Source of the DNA: Didymella arachidicola
Lineage: Eukaryota > Ascomycota > Dothideomycetes > Pleosporales > Didymellaceae
Assembly (NCBI GenBank): GCA_016630955.3
Contig: CM049996.1
Location: 1,488,001 to 1,552,000, forward strand
DNA: 64,000 nt
Direction: 5' to 3'
Position 1 is the first letter of the stretch; each line of letters opens with the position of its first letter. Positions 22,201-35,357 of the stretch are shown in pieces. Made by a program: the position numbers and the translations under genes. The notes below the pieces were generated by a model. The model was not told where the DNA came from. It searched no databases and was given only the letters and a program-made list of their open reading frames with translations.

Positions 22201-25200
22201 AATGATGCCGAACTTGCTAGGCTTGTAGGGCCCTTCCTGCATTTCCACACTAATGAGCAGTAAATGTGACAGCTCTACAACGTGTACAGGGCTGATACCG
22301 CCCTTGCGCAGGAAGTTGGTCCAGTCCTTCTTTGTGCTGCTATCATAGATCCTGTACTTGAAGTCGTAAGGTAACAAATTATGCACCTCGACTGGTGCCT
22401 GCAGGCGCAGTCGCATGTACGGATACATACCAGTCAGGGGATCCTTCTTGTCGTAGGCTGCGTGCAGCTGGAAGTAAAATGGCGGAGACTGTTCATCCTG
22501 TTCACCGCGACAAGTGATGGTCCTTGTCGGACGCTTCAACAGATCCTTCCAGAAGAAGCGCTCGTTCGACCAGTGGTAACCGAAGCCTTGATCAGGTCGG
22601 ACGACGATTGAGTGCAAGTAGGCAGAGCCGATGGGTGCAGGGCGTGCGTCGCCAGGTGCGATCTTATCGATCTTGAGGAGATGACCCTCTTCGGGGCTGA
22701 ACATACCCATCTCAATGGGAATCTGGGTGTTGTTCTCGACTAATAACGGAGACCTGAAGGTGATGTTCTTGATGTTGTCTGCACCGAGCTTGACCTCTAC
22801 AAGGATTCTGTGCTGTACCCTGTCTTGCTTGGGTCGCAAATTGTACAGCGACTCTCCTTCTCGGTGCACTGGAATCCGCGAAAGCGTGTCGAAGCCACTG
22901 CCTTGAAGTCTGATGCCAAGCATACCGGTCGCACCGTCGGTTGATAATGTCTCACGAGTAGACATGGGGTCTTCGAATCGCCACGGCTGCTCCTCGCCAT
23001 CATCAAGCTTAGCCGCATAACCGTCCTGCTCCTTACCCTCAGCCCAAACGTCGAGACCGAAGCCTGTGTAGTTGCGAATGCGATATGGCGCATCACTGGC
23101 ACGTGGCTTCGAGAGGATGTCCTCTTCGGCTGTGAGGAAGTCAAAGGACTTGGAGCCCAGCGCAATGGTAGCCGCTGTCACAGTGAGTTCCATTGACTTC
23201 CGCGAGTACAACTCCACAGACAGGCGATCTGGGTTCAAGTCTTTGGACATATGGAAGCCTATGCTCCAGGGCTCGATCAGTGGCTCCCATGCTGACTTAG
23301 AGAAGTTGTAGACGTTGATGAGAGTCTCCAGCGAGGTGTCAGCCACCATCGCGCCTGACCAATCGCGAACATCAACACCAAATTTCTTAACTCGCCAGTC
23401 GAGCATTGGCATCTCGTGCACGTCACCAATCAGGACCACACGAAGGCCTTCGAGGTTGATATGCATCTCCTCACGCTTGAGAACCGCAGAGCCGGCTTGC
23501 GGCTGCTGCAACTGCGCTCCCTGCTGACTCGAGCGCTTTGTCTTGGCGATAGATTTCGCACGAGTTCTTGTGGTACTGCCAGGCGCTGTTGATTTGGCTT
23601 TCTTCGACGGTGTGCTAGGCTTGAGCTGTTTTGCGCCCTCCTCAAGCATTTTTTTATCATCAGCTGCTTGCATAGCAGTCGCACGGTTGGCGATCTGCAT
23701 AGCGAGCAGGATGTCGCGAAGCGACAAGCGCAGGATAAGAGGCTCGATGTCAACATTGATGCTGATCAATGAGGACTTCGAGTTCTGGTTGCGCATGTCC
23801 AATGCTGTCTGGATGCTGAAGTCATCCAGAATGCGCAGTCGATTCGTCTCGAAGCGGTCCATGCGGCATAGAAACATGCCGATCTTGTCGACTTGCAATG
23901 TCATAGCCTGCTGTTTCGAGACAAGCACCTGCTTCGTGCCTAGAACAATAGCTTCAGAGTTGGCAATAGCAGGGTTGGCGATGAGTACGACTTGCGCATC
24001 AACCAAGTTGACACGGAAGGAAATGTTCATACCGTCTTGCACTGGGTCGGTAGGAGCGTCTGATTTCTGTAGGGTCTTGGATGCATCCTGCGATGCAATC
24101 TCGTCGTCGCTATCCGTTTCTTCGTCCGCTATCTCTTCCTCGATGTTCAGCGACTCGTCGGTAGCGAGACCGGCATTGACAAAAGCCTGCAAGGCGAAGA
24201 GATAGTCCAAAGCCAAAATGATCCTTGGGCTGTCGATTGTGAGAAGCGCGATCATGTTGCGCTCCTTTCCACTAGAAATCGATACGCTGGCCATGAACTG
24301 CTGTTTGACGTCGTTGTTGATCAGAGACATGATCTTGCGGAACTTGTTGGTTCCCATCTGTCGGCTGTCGCGAATGGAGAACGACTGCACCACAAGCTCT
24401 GCCTCCATAGCCCCGTCGCTAATCATGCGAACCTTGACGTTGGTGTCATTCAGCGAGAACTTGGAGAGGCTTGCAGCTTCGATGTCACCGATCGGCTCTC
24501 CTTCCTTTGATCTTAGCAGCTCAAGCGCGATGGCGCCAACCTTAAATACGAAGTCCAGCTTTGTCCATTTGTCGACATCAGTGGATAGTTCAGGTCCCTG
24601 GGAAGATACGACATCTTTCGAAGACTCGTCTTCTGGCGAATCTGTCTCTGTAATTTGTCGCACTGGCTCGGTTTTGGCGATGGGAACCTCTTCTTTGACC
24701 TCGTCGTCGATAGCATCTGGTTCTGTTGCGAAGGCTTGTGGAATGGTACGAGACAGCTCTAGGGCAAATTTCATTTGCTCTGGTGTGAGGCGCAGGTTGA
24801 TGTCAGACATCGCTCCATCAATCTCCATGTCCGGGCGGTGTTGACCGGCCTTGTGCTCGACCACGGTGACGTTGAAGTCAAGGTCAACTTTATCGATCAA
24901 CTCGAGTGCTTCCGCACGGTCATCATCGTAATGCAGGTTTGATGTAAGCTTGATGTTCCTAATGCCGGCAGAGATCTTGTTGGCCACGTCCGCGTTCTCC
25001 GAGTCGTCGAGAGGAGTGAACTCGTTCTTGGCGTAGATCTCACCGAGATTTGCTGTCAACATATCACGCTCAGGCTTGTCGGAGATCACCATCCTGGGAA
25101 AGACGACAATCGGTGTGCTGATCGTGATGTCGAAGTGGAACTTGGCAGGGTTCTGCTGGATCTGGGTGGCTTGATTTGCCGCGGCTTGACGCGCTGCGTT

Positions 25201-28200
25201 GAAGATGGCCTGCATCTTGCCAAACTTGACGGCGAACTCCATGATCTTCCGGAATGGCTCTGTAAGAAAGTTGATCTTGATAGAGCCGGTCTTGAGCGCC
25301 ACAGCCATATCGTAGCCTGGGTAGCTTTCCGATTTCGAATCGAATGTCTCATAGCTGAAGTCCGCAAGGTTCTTGCCTTCGATGGTGACCAGCTGGCGCA
25401 GCGAAGAGGTCTCTGGAACGCCTTGGTTGACATCGTCAATGAGCGAGAGGTTGCCAAGTCGCCCGCCGATGCGCATTGTGCCGCCATTGAGCATGATGCC
25501 AACATCACCTGAGCTCAGACTGAGAGTCGCTAAACGAATGCCATCATTGTTCAGGACGACTGCGATACGCTTCAGTTCAGCACGGATGCGGATCTTGTCT
25601 GGCTCAGCATCTGTCTGCTTAGTCACTTGTTGCTCATCAGCCTTTGCGGCAATTTGAGATTGCTGATTTTGAGGCTGATCTGGATTGGTAAAGGTGATGA
25701 GTACGAAGTCGAGGAGTGTCAGCAACGTTCTCCTTGTTACAATCAGGTTGATGGTTGAGACCGCGACATCGAGATTTGTGGCAATGCCTTCCCACTTTGT
25801 CTGAAACTCGGGTGACTCTTTGTTGACTTTGGTGAACTTGAGCGTGAACAAGTCCTTCTGTTCATCCGCTGAGTCATCCTCAGAAGAAATGATGTTGCGG
25901 AACTCAGGCAAGGGAGTCTCCTCAACATGGTCTTCTACTGCCAAACTCCTCAAGCGAACATCAGCACCCATCTCCAATGACTCCTGGTAAAAGTCAAGAT
26001 CGAAGTGTTCGGCAATGAGCTCAACGAGAAGCTGGTCTGGCTTGCGACCTTCCTGGTCGGTCCTGTACAACGAACCCTGCAGCTTGTCTACGGTGAACTT
26101 GAACTCGAAGTTTCGCTGATGCAAGTGCGTAATTTGGCTTGTATCTTCGGGTGCATCCTCGAATTTTTCATTAGTATCCTGGTCGTGATCCTCTTCCACG
26201 ACGAGCTCGTGCTCTTGAGCTGCAAACTGGAACGATCTGGAGCGAGGTCGTCCTAGAGCATCCGTGTCTGCGGCCTTTGCATCGCTGGTTGGCTTGAGGT
26301 TCGATGGGCCCTTTGCACCCTCAGTGACCTGCTTACTCGTGGCGCTGTCTTCGTCGAACTTAGGTATTGCAACATCGATCAGCTTCATCAAATTCTTGTA
26401 CTTCGCATCAGAGATGGACGCATGAAGAACAGGAAGGTTTCCTGACACTCGGAACTTGGTCAGGTCAGATGCTTTGGGCACAATGCAAAGCTCTACCTTG
26501 AAATCCATGTTGATCTTGTCCACGATGTGGAAGTTCTTCGACGTTGCGTTCTCCTCGAGCTGTGCCTTCGTCTCCTCAATCGAAGGTCCAATAAGCACTT
26601 GCGTCGACTGCAGCTTGAGCATGAACTTATCGTACATCAGGTTCTCCAAGCGCCTGAAGTCCTCCTCAGTGTACTGTTGTTGCTGCTTTGATTGAATGTC
26701 GCGTAATGTGTCCTTGTCAATCAGCTCGCTCGTGACGCTCACATGACCAGCATCGAGAATGAGACAGTGACTAGACTTCTTTGTGACAGAGTCTGGAATG
26801 ATGATGAGTGGTGCCTGCAGGTCAAGCTGGGCATTGATCGTTTTGTGCTCTGTCAGAGCGAACTCCAGGCCAGCACGCGTCTGCTGTCGGATGGTATCGA
26901 CTGTGGCTCCAGCGGTTTCCATGAGCGCGCCAATCGACTCCATGTGTCGCTCCGGAGGCTTGAAGAATTTGGCAGACTCGACCACGAATCTTGGATTGTA
27001 GACAAACTCCATACCCTTCAGCTTAACTGTGAGGGCAGTGTCTGCGCTGTCATCGAGCGGTTTGTTCTCGAAGGTAAGATAGAAGAAAGGATCTTCCTTA
27101 TCTTCTTCCTCGTCTTCGCCATCGTCCTTCTTCTCGTTCTCGTCATCGTCGAGCTCTTCGATGCGCTTATCGTCCAGGACCGGTGGCGCGTCCTTGATCG
27201 TAATAACCTGGGGGAAAAGGCTGCCCTCTGTTGTACCGTCGTACAGACGCATGCCTTCGAGAGCAAGCTTGACAAACATTGAGTCGGTACGCTGCAGAAG
27301 CTGGGTACTGAAGCCGTCGAAGAGCAGGCGAAGGATCTCATTCGATTTGCCGTGTGGATCACGCTTGAGTGTAAAGCTACCAGTTCGTAGGCTCATGTTA
27401 ACCTCCATTTTGACGTACTCGCGAGGCATATCGACAGACTCTGTGATAGCCTTCTTCTCGTCCCAGTCGATTGCGTCGTAGAGCTCCTTGCGTTGCTCTT
27501 CTGTCATTTGGGTGTTGTCGTCAGTATGCTGTTCCTGCTTAGAGCCCCAACCAATCCAGGAGCCCCAGCCTTGCTTCTGCGGGGCCTTCTTGACACCAAC
27601 ATTCTCCTTTCGCAACTGATTACGAGCCAGAGATCGCCAGAAGCGAAGGTCTTCATATGTCAACTTCCTCTCCAGCTTGTCGATCTCCTCAGCTTCAGCC
27701 GGTGGGAGTTTCTCCTCCTTCTTCTTTCTCTTGAACAACTCAATGTAACGCAGGCGGTCATCTCGTCGCTCTTTGAAGTATGCCCAGCTCCACCTCTTAT
27801 TGCGGTCGTGGATTTTGTCAAGGACAGCTTGCCCGGCGAACCTCAGCCAGCCAGCGGGGTCTTCTTTCGGTGATGACTTGGGCTGAAACTTCTTGTACTC
27901 TTGGTGTCTGATGAAGTAGTGGAACAGGTCGACTAGCATCAGCGCATCGCGGTACTGGTCTTCGTCGATGATGAAACCCAGCTCGTCGAAGAGTAGCCGA
28001 GCCTTCATCTTGGGCACATCTACCTTGCCAGTCTTGTCCATCTCGAGCCCGGCGCGACCGCTGATAGGCTTCAGAATGAACTGGTGATCCCCTAGCTCAG
28101 GGTTGTTGCCTCTCGCGATCATGTCGCGCAGAGTTTCAATGAAGTTCGAGTGTTCGATGTGCTGCTCGTCTCTGGTGTCGCTCCCTTTTCCTGTGCCAAG

Positions 28201-28866
28201 AAGCTTCGCATCTGTGTCCCAGTATACAGCCAGCGACCCCAGTGTTGCAAGCTTGTGTGTCGAGGCAGCGTTGCCCTGGATGAAGGTAGGCTTCCAGTTC
28301 TCATCGGTGCTGACGGCGCTGAAGTCGGCGAGCGTGAGGCCTAGGGCGAAGGGGTGCCCCGGATCTGATATCGAGTCCTCATAACGAATGTGGATATTCT
28401 TGACTGTGACCTGAACGTTGTCAACAATGGCAGTGACCATGCTTGCCGTGAAGCTCTGATTTTTCTGTTGCTCCTCAGCGCTCATGCCTTCTGTGTTGCG
28501 CTCCTTCAGTAGTTCTGCGCTGTCCAGCTTCTCCATCTTGACAGCGTGCGCTCTCCGCTCTTCCTCCTCGGCGTCATAGTCTGCATCCTCCTTAGGCGCT
28601 GCCAGCAGGAAAATGTCCTCAATCTGAACTTTCAGCGGCTTCCCCCGAAGATTCGACCACGGGATCGACAGTGTAAGCGAGCCAAGGTGGCCCTCGACGA
28701 CATTGAGAGGCAGACGCAGCTGATCGAGAGCTTCACGACGGAGCTCGAGATCTCTCAGCTTGACGTCACCAGACCAAATGCCGACATTGAGCTGCTTTGG
28801 ATCGAAGTTCTGGACATACATGCCCAAGAACCGATTGAGCAGCCCAGAGACGAGACCCTCGAGCAT
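19229..28866 (-). CDS. VPS13: Vps13, bridge-like lipid transfer protein
   Basis: Channels phospholipids between membranes at contact sites (ER with vacuole/endosome, mitochondria, prospore membrane). Two exons on the reverse strand, 28866..22109 (6,758 nt) and 22061..19229, with a single 47-nt intron; 3,196 aa, close to yeast Vps13 (3,144). The chorein domain opens the protein (MLEGLVSGLLNRFLGMYVQN, residues 1 to ~115). A long groove-forming region follows, with acidic low-complexity loops (about residues 590-610) and a Lys/Ser/Ala-rich loop (~1755-1790). The VAB adaptor-binding module runs from about 1925 (YRIRNYTGFGLDVW) to ~2600, the ATG2-like C-terminal region from ~2800, and a PH-like domain ends the protein (~3115-3196). 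Confidence 0.96.
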
Positions 28867-29573
28867 GACGACGGTGGGCGACCGTTACCCAGGGCGGGGC
28901 GTGGAGATAGGTGTGGGTGCGAGGTGTGCGGGGTCGAGAGAGAGGTCGTTCGTTACGTCGTGAGACTTCGTGAAGTCATGGAGATTGTGCGGCGATGCAA
29001 ATTGAATTCGAGGTTGGGTATCGTAAACCGTATAAACAAGGCGGGGGTGTGTGCAGGTTCCGCGGTCAAGCTGGAACGCGTCGAGTAATGACGTTCCCCG
29101 CGGGCAGGCGTTCGAGCAAGGATCGCAAGGAGTGTGACGAAATGAAAACGCTCGCAAGCAGCAATCTGGTGATGAGACAAGGTGACAGTCTGGAACCACG
29201 CGTACAAGACAGCCAGGTGGAGTCCAACGATCGCTGCAAGGCAGCTGCAGCCCGCAGTATATGACGTATCGGGCTGCTAAATTCCATCTCGCGTCACATG
29301 GGACGGCCGAGGAGCGGCGGCAGGAGGCGGTGATTGGCTGTAGGTTTGCACCCAGTCGCGTTTTCTCAAGCGTGTCAAAGCGCCTGTCAGTCCAGCGTGT
29401 CTGCCAAAGCTCGTCCGCGAATCTATCACAAGTTGTTGCATACGTCCAGGATCTAGTTCATCGTTCCTTGACTCCAGTTGCACATCCACACCAGGGCCCT
29501 CAACGTTATTATCGCACCCAGACACCAAACATCGATCCCGTAGGACCATCGCACACATACATATCCACCATCA
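28867..29573. other. Divergent promoter region, VPS13 / DUF3128
   Basis: Separates head-to-head genes. Forward and reverse frames of 80-180 aa overlap VPS13 or each other and have no family motifs. No regulatory motif was identified with confidence. Confidence 0.4.
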
Positions 29574-30173
29574 ATGTGGCCCTTCTCTAGCTCAGCACCA
29601 GACGTGCCCAAGCCCGTAATGGCACCCGCAACCGAACAGCAGGTCCAACTACTTCCAGCAACAGGCCAAGCACTGCCCATTGCACAATCACAATACTCGA
29701 TACCATCACCAGCATCGAGCGCAGCACAAACAAGCGCAGCGACCGCACCGTACGACCCTGATTTCTACGCCGCACATCCCCACCTCACACCACCCTCTCT
29801 TACAACACCATCGAGTACACCGAATGAGTCCACATCCGCCGAACCAGAACTCGACCCCACCCTCCCACGCAGCATGTCTTGCCGCGCCGCCTTCGACAGC
29901 GCCTTCTACTGCTCCTCGCTGGGCGGCCACTTCAACGACTTATACCGCTACGGGCAGCTTCGGTCGTGCAGTGACCATTGGTCAGACTTCTGGTTTTGCA
30001 TGAGGACGAAGAACAGTTATTCTGGTGCTGAGGTCAAGGAGAGGCTGATCCAGGAGCGGTATGCGGAGAAGGAGAAGGCGCTGAAGAGCAGGCCGAACAG
30101 TGAGGATGTGTGGACGCGGAGGGGGCCGGGGGAAGAGGTCAAGGAGCCGTTTGCATTGGTGGAGAAGGAGTAG
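29574..30173 (+). CDS. Twin-CX9C DUF3128 (Emi1-like) protein, 199 aa
   Basis: Single exon. A low-complexity N-terminal half rich in Ser, Pro, Ala and Thr precedes the conserved domain: RSMSCRAAFDSAFYCSSLGG and SCSDHWSDFWFCMR. The cysteines Cys103-Cys113 and Cys132-Cys142 form two CX9C motifs, the hallmark of small proteins oxidised by Mia40 in the mitochondrial intermembrane space. Yeast Emi1, needed for early meiotic gene induction, belongs to this family. The C-terminal region is charged (Lys/Glu/Arg). The start is the first Met, 10 bases after a short leader; the N-terminal tail is much longer than in yeast Emi1. Confidence 0.85.
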   Translation: MWPFSSSAPDVPKPVMAPATEQQVQLLPATGQALPIAQSQYSIPSPASSAAQTSAATAPYDPDFYAAHPHLTPPSLTTPSSTPNESTSAEPELDPTLPRSMSCRAAFDSAFYCSSLGGHFNDLYRYGQLRSCSDHWSDFWFCMRTKNSYSGAEVKERLIQERYAEKEKALKSRPNSEDVWTRRGPGEEVKEPFALVEKE

Positions 30174-30707
30174 ACAGATATGTGTATATTATTACGACTG
30201 GAAAAGATGTACAATAGGTGTGAAGATGCTGTATGATATATACGGATGTAAGAACAACTGCGAAATCGCGACCGAGGAGACATGGCTGAGCGCAATGCTA
30301 AGCGCATATTACGCAGCGAAACTGGCGGACACTCCACGGTGGCTTTAGTGAGGACGGGTCGAGTGATAGTATGGGTTACATACTCTATGGAGGCTACAAT
30401 GTCGCAATACTCAAGCCCAAAGCCAGCATGTCAAAATCCTCATGCTGGAATCGAGTCACGTTTTTGGCAAGAGAGGTCACTCATCACAGCAGCGAAAAGG
30501 TGTTGAAGTTATTAAGTGGATTCTACTCGGGATATCTAATCACACGCATTCCACCACCAAACTTTTCCAGTCATTATCGTAACTCGTCTGATGCTAATGA
30601 AACCATGAAAGAGCCTTTGTGGCTATAAACTCCGAAGACCGCCCAAAGGAAGAAGTCTATGCTCGAAAGAAGAAAGACAAAGAAGACGACTCAAGGGAGC
30701 GATCCAC
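30174..30707. other. Convergent 3' region, DUF3128 / HSP70
   Basis: No coding sequence. AT-rich segments around 30185-30245 could carry polyadenylation signals. Confidence 0.4.
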
Positions 30708-32703
30708 TTAGTCGACCTCCTCGACGGTGGGGCCGTCATCGCCGCCAGCGCCGGGGGCAGCACCGCCGGGAGCACCACCGGGCATACCGCCAGGCATGCC
30801 ACCCTCACCACCAGCTCCGTAAAACTTCATCATGATGGGGTTGGCAACACCTTCAAGCTCCTTCTGCTGGGACTCGTACTCGTCCTTGGTGGCGGTCTGA
30901 TTGTCGTCCAACCAGGCAACGGTCTTGTCAATCTCGGCCTTGAGCTTCTCCTTGTCACCGGCATCGAGTTTCTCGTCGACCTTGGAGTCGGAGAGAGTGT
31001 TGCGGAGAGAGTAAGCGTATGACTCGAGGGCGTTCTTTGCAGCGATACGGGAAGACTCGGCCTCATCCTCAGCCTTGTACTTCTCAGCCTCAGCAAGCAT
31101 GCGCTCAATCTCCTCCTTGGAGAGACGGCCCTTGTCATTGGTGATGACAATCTTGTTGGTCTTTCCAGTACCCTTCTCGAGAGCGGAGACGTTCATGATA
31201 CCGTTGGCATCAATGTCGAAAGTGACCTCGATCTGAGGGACACCACGGGGCGCAGGTGGGATACCAGTGAGCTCGAACTTGCCGAGCAGGTTATTGTCCT
31301 TCGTGCGCGCACGTTCGCCTTCGTATACCTGGATGAGGACACCAGGCTGGTTGTCAGAGAAGGTTGAAAAGACCTCAGACTTCTTAGTGGGGATGGTGGT
31401 ATTGCGCTTGATGAGGGCAGTCATGACACCACCAGCGGTCTCGATACCGAGAGAGAGCGGCGCAACGTCGAGAAGAAGGATCTCATTGGTGGACTTAGAA
31501 GAAGTGTCACCAGACAGGATAGCAGCCTGAACAGCTGCACCGTAGGCAACAGCCTCATCAGGGTTGATGGACTTGTTGGGCTCCTTGCCGTTGAAGAAGT
31601 CCGAGACCATCTTCTGGACCTTGGGGATACGGGTAGATCCACCAACGAGAACGATCTCGTGGACGGAAGACTTGTCAATCTTGGCGTCACGAAGGACACG
31701 CTCGACGGGCTCCATGGTGGAGCGGAAAAGATCCTGGCAGAGCTCCTCGAAACGAGCACGGGTGATCGAGGTGTAGAAGTCGATACCCTCGTACAGGGAG
31801 TCGATCTCGATGGAGGTCTGAGCAGACGAAGAGAGGGTGCGCTTGGCACGCTCGCAAGCGGTACGAAGACGGCGGAGGGCGCGGGCGTTGGATGTCAGGT
31901 CCTTCTTGTGCTTGCGCTTGAACTCGTTGGTGAAATGGTTGACGAGGCGGTTATCGAAGTCTTCACCACCCAAGTGAGTGTCTCCGGCAGTCGACTTAAC
32001 CTCGAAGATACCCTCCTCGATGGTCAAGAGAGAGACATCGAATGTACCACCTCCAAGATCGAAGATGAGGACGTTGCGCTCACCCTCAGTCTTCTTGTCA
32101 AGACCGTAGGCAATGGCAGCGGCTGTGGGCTCGTTGATGATGCGGAGGACGTTGAGGCCAGCAATGAGACCAGCATCCTTGGTAGCCTGACGTTGCGAGT
32201 CGTTGAAGTAGGCAGGGACTGTGACGACGGCGTTGTTGACGGTGCCACCAAGGTACGACTCAGCAGTCTCCCTCATCTTGACGAGGACCATGGAGGAAAT
32301 CTCCTCGGGTGTAAAGGTCTTCTCCTCGCCCTTGAACTCGACCTGGATGACGGGCTTGCCGCCCTTGTCGATGACCTTGAAGGGGAAGTGCTTCATGTCG
32401 GCCTGAACCTCAGCATCGGCGAACTTACGTCCAATAAGACGCTTAGCATCGAAGACTGTATTGATAGGGTTCATGGCGACCTGGTTCTTTGCAGAGTCAC
32501 CGATGAGGCGCTCTGTGTCGGTGAAGGCAACAAACGAAGGTGTTGTGCGGTTACCCTGGTCATTGGCAATGATTTCGATGCGGTCATCGCGGAAGATGCC
32601 AACGCAGCTGGAGAAACGTTAGCATAAGAATCTTGTACCAAATGCGCTTTTTGGAATTAACTCACCTGTAAGTCGTGCCCAGATCAATACCAATTGCGGC
32701 CAT
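30708..32703 (-). CDS. SSA1: Cytosolic HSP70 chaperone, SSA type
   Basis: ATP-driven chaperone of the cytosol. Two exons on the reverse strand, 32703..32666 (38 nt) and 32607..30708, with a 58-nt intron; 645 aa. The join restores IGIDLGTTYSCVGIF. Nucleotide-binding domain about 1-383 with the three HSP70 signatures (IDLGTTYS; IFDLGGGTFDVSLL; IVLVGGSTRIPKVQ); substrate-binding domain about 390-505; helical lid; then a GGMPGG-rich linker and the C-terminal EEVD motif that binds TPR co-chaperones, which marks it as cytosolic and not ER or mitochondrial. A step-type heat-shock element lies upstream. The intron after codon 12 is a common position in ascomycete HSP70 genes. Confidence 0.96.
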
Positions 32704-35357
32704 GGTTGCAGTTGTGTGTGTGGCGGGGTATCAAAGAAAAGAAACTGTTGAGTGCTCACAAGTCGGCGACTTGATTATAGTGAGACTTTGCTGTGGAAAT
32801 TGTTTGATGTTCTGAGGAGGTCGAGGAGCAGCGGCGGGGTGGGCTTTTAAAAGTGATGGGCGAGACAGATTTTTGTTAAGGAAGCTCGTGGAATCCCGCA
32901 GAACAAGAACATCACGGAAGCTGCTGGTTGGTGCACGAACACCACGACCCACCATGAAACGCAGCCTGATTGTTCATGGGGGCGCTTAGCCTCGTGCAAT
33001 TCACACGAGGAGCAATCACAGCCAGTTGCGCCGCGATCGTGCCCTGTCGAAGCTGCTTGTGCATTCTTTCTGCTGCCGTTATTCTGTGGTTGCTCTGCGG
33101 TTGCTATGACGAAGTTCATACCCCACCATGCACGGCTTGCAACGCTAGCGAGAGACCTGCCCCACGTTGAGAGTGGCGACCTCACCAGATCTCCGACAGA
33201 AGACCCTCATTGCAGTCAGGCACCATCAAGCAGCTCCGAGAATACAGTCGAGGCGTCTCACACAGGCTACGAACGACCCCGAACTGTAGAACCAGTTAGC
33301 AAGCCTTGCGATGGCTTCACAACTGAGTAAGCCTTGCTGCCTGACAGAGCACCGCCATTCAGCCTCGTCGCACACGCTGTTTGCGGCCGAACAGCCGTCC
33401 TTCGAAACCCAAGTAAAGACACCAACCTCGCTGCAGAAACGCAATCGTCCATTTGTCAATGTTAATGGCAACCTTCAAAGGTACTCGTCACAATTTAGGT
33501 TCCTGTGATAACGAAGGAATGATGAAATATATTTGTGCGATGATGAGCATTCGGCGTCAATATATACCGGCAGTGTCGCTTAGTCTTTGTTTTGCCATTT
33601 GTGAACGCAATCAGGTTTTACTTGCTGAGCAACATTCAATTTTGATCTCAAAACGCAGATTCACTGCCAGGCGACACCGTTCACGACAATCAACTTTGGG
33701 AAATGCCTTCCATTGCAGATCCGGTCAGATACAGTAGCAACATAATTGCTTTTCGGGGGAAAGTTTCAACTGCACGCACCATAAGATATTCGTTTGTAAT
33801 GTCTCCTTGACGCGCATCGACAGACTTTACTACAAGGAAGCTGGACTTTCCCGGTGGAGCAAGCCGCGAGCACTCATACCGAAGCTGCACCGGGCTTAGT
33901 GAGAAGCCCCGTCTGGGATGCTTTCCGACGCATGGATGTCAGATTCTTCTTGGTATATGCCTGAATACAAAATCTCCCTGGAGTGGAGCGACTCAGACTT
34001 GCTCATTGCTGAGCAGACATCACTCCCTTAGGCGCCAGATAGCCCTCCTGCATGTTGGGTCAAGCGGGATTCAGCAAGCGCTCTCAAGCGCCTCATCTTT
34101 GAAGTCCACATCCTGCGGTCTATCGCCGGCGCGGCTATCGTGACGAGAGTACCTAGGTAGCAATTGAAAACAGGTTCACTCGGCTGACTTTTGCGAGCCG
34201 TTGTCTTCAGCATTGGCGACCTGCAGGGTGGCTCGCAATACACACAGAACTTAACAAAGGCTATGTCCTCTCCCTGTACGACAAGGCTCACACTGAACTG
34301 TCAAAGGGGTTTTCTTCCTAGTCCTCTAGAAGAGCAGTCCATTGACGTAGGACCATGGCCACAATCTTTAGCAAACTGATAGAGACCTACCCCTTAGTGA
34401 TTCATCGATGCCCGCAAAAGTAGCCGGGTGCAGCTTGAGCAAGATCAGCGCCGAAGTTGGGACATAGTACAGGAAACGATGATTTGTTGCGAACAGAGGA
34501 TCTATAGGCGGTCGACACAACGTTTGAACAGATACCTGTTGCCTCCCATTCTTTGATCTGGTGCTCATATTGAAATTGTCCTGTCACACAAGAGCACGTT
34601 CTCGTCATGGTCGTCCCAGTGACCTGGAGTGAACTTCTCCAGCTTCATATACAGTGTTCGTACAAAGGCATCGTATAGAGACTTCAACGAAAGAATAAAC
34701 CAATCGTGAGCTATACGATGTGCCCGGCCTTGGATAAGCTTTTACGCTCGTGCTATTAGACCCGATGTGGCTACGCTTCAAGATGTCCCACTGGCAAGTT
34801 TGGAAATGAAGTTGCACACTATCTCTCAGAAAAAAATCTTTGCGGTACGCCAACATCTCAAGACTGCTTCAGATTCACACAACTATGAGAGGTCATCTTA
34901 AGCTGTTGCATTCATGTATTTTAGCAAATCAATGCCTGGTGGTCCTAAACGCGCTCTACACTTTGGAGAGTGAAAACAAAGGCTATTGGTCTGTGCACAA
35001 GCTACATCTCAGTGCGCCTTCGTTGTATACTGTGGTACACTAATTTGCCCAGAAAGTCCCATAACTACCGGCCATGATGCAAAGTCGGCAAAAACGTCAC
35101 AAAAACAGATCCACGTTCAAAGTTCTTGGTAACAACGTTATCAACGGCTTTGCCGCCTTGCGTAAACTTCCGTGCCTGCCGAAGCTTGACACGTGCATGA
35201 CGTCACCCGATTTTGCGGGGATGGGAGCTTGATAGCTTGGAGCTCATCAGCTGTAGCTCGGAAGCGACATCAAGACTCTCTCCTCTTTTCCCTCTTCAGC
35301 GTTCAGTAGCAGTTGCTCGTTTCTTCCGTGCCTCATAATATACCCCCTCTCGTCACA
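32704..35357. other. Gene-free stretch, 2.65 kb
   Basis: Holds the HSP70 promoter on its left end and the promoter of the DUF3429 gene on its right end. Between 33.0 and 35.2 kb no frame above ~90 aa is convincing. Around 34.37-34.70 kb the reverse strand shows protein-like fragments spread over more than one frame with stops between them, compatible with an old gene relic but not identifiable. No transposon ends seen. Confidence 0.4.
32881..32919. promoter_or_regulatory. Step-type heat-shock element candidate upstream of HSP70
   Basis: On the forward strand GAA units begin at 32881, 32891, 32901, 32907 and 32917. Three lie exactly 10 bases apart, the spacing of a step-type HSE bound by Hsf1 trimers. 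The cluster is 178-216 bases upstream of the HSP70 ATG. A palindromic CTTTTAAAAG, a possible TATA element, lies nearer the gene at about 32844-32853. Confidence 0.5.

Noticed and set aside
31659..32627. 322-aa forward ORF antisense to HSP70
   Set aside because: Long antisense ORFs are a known by-product of codon bias in HSP70 genes; the composition mirrors the codon pattern of the sense strand and there are no domains.
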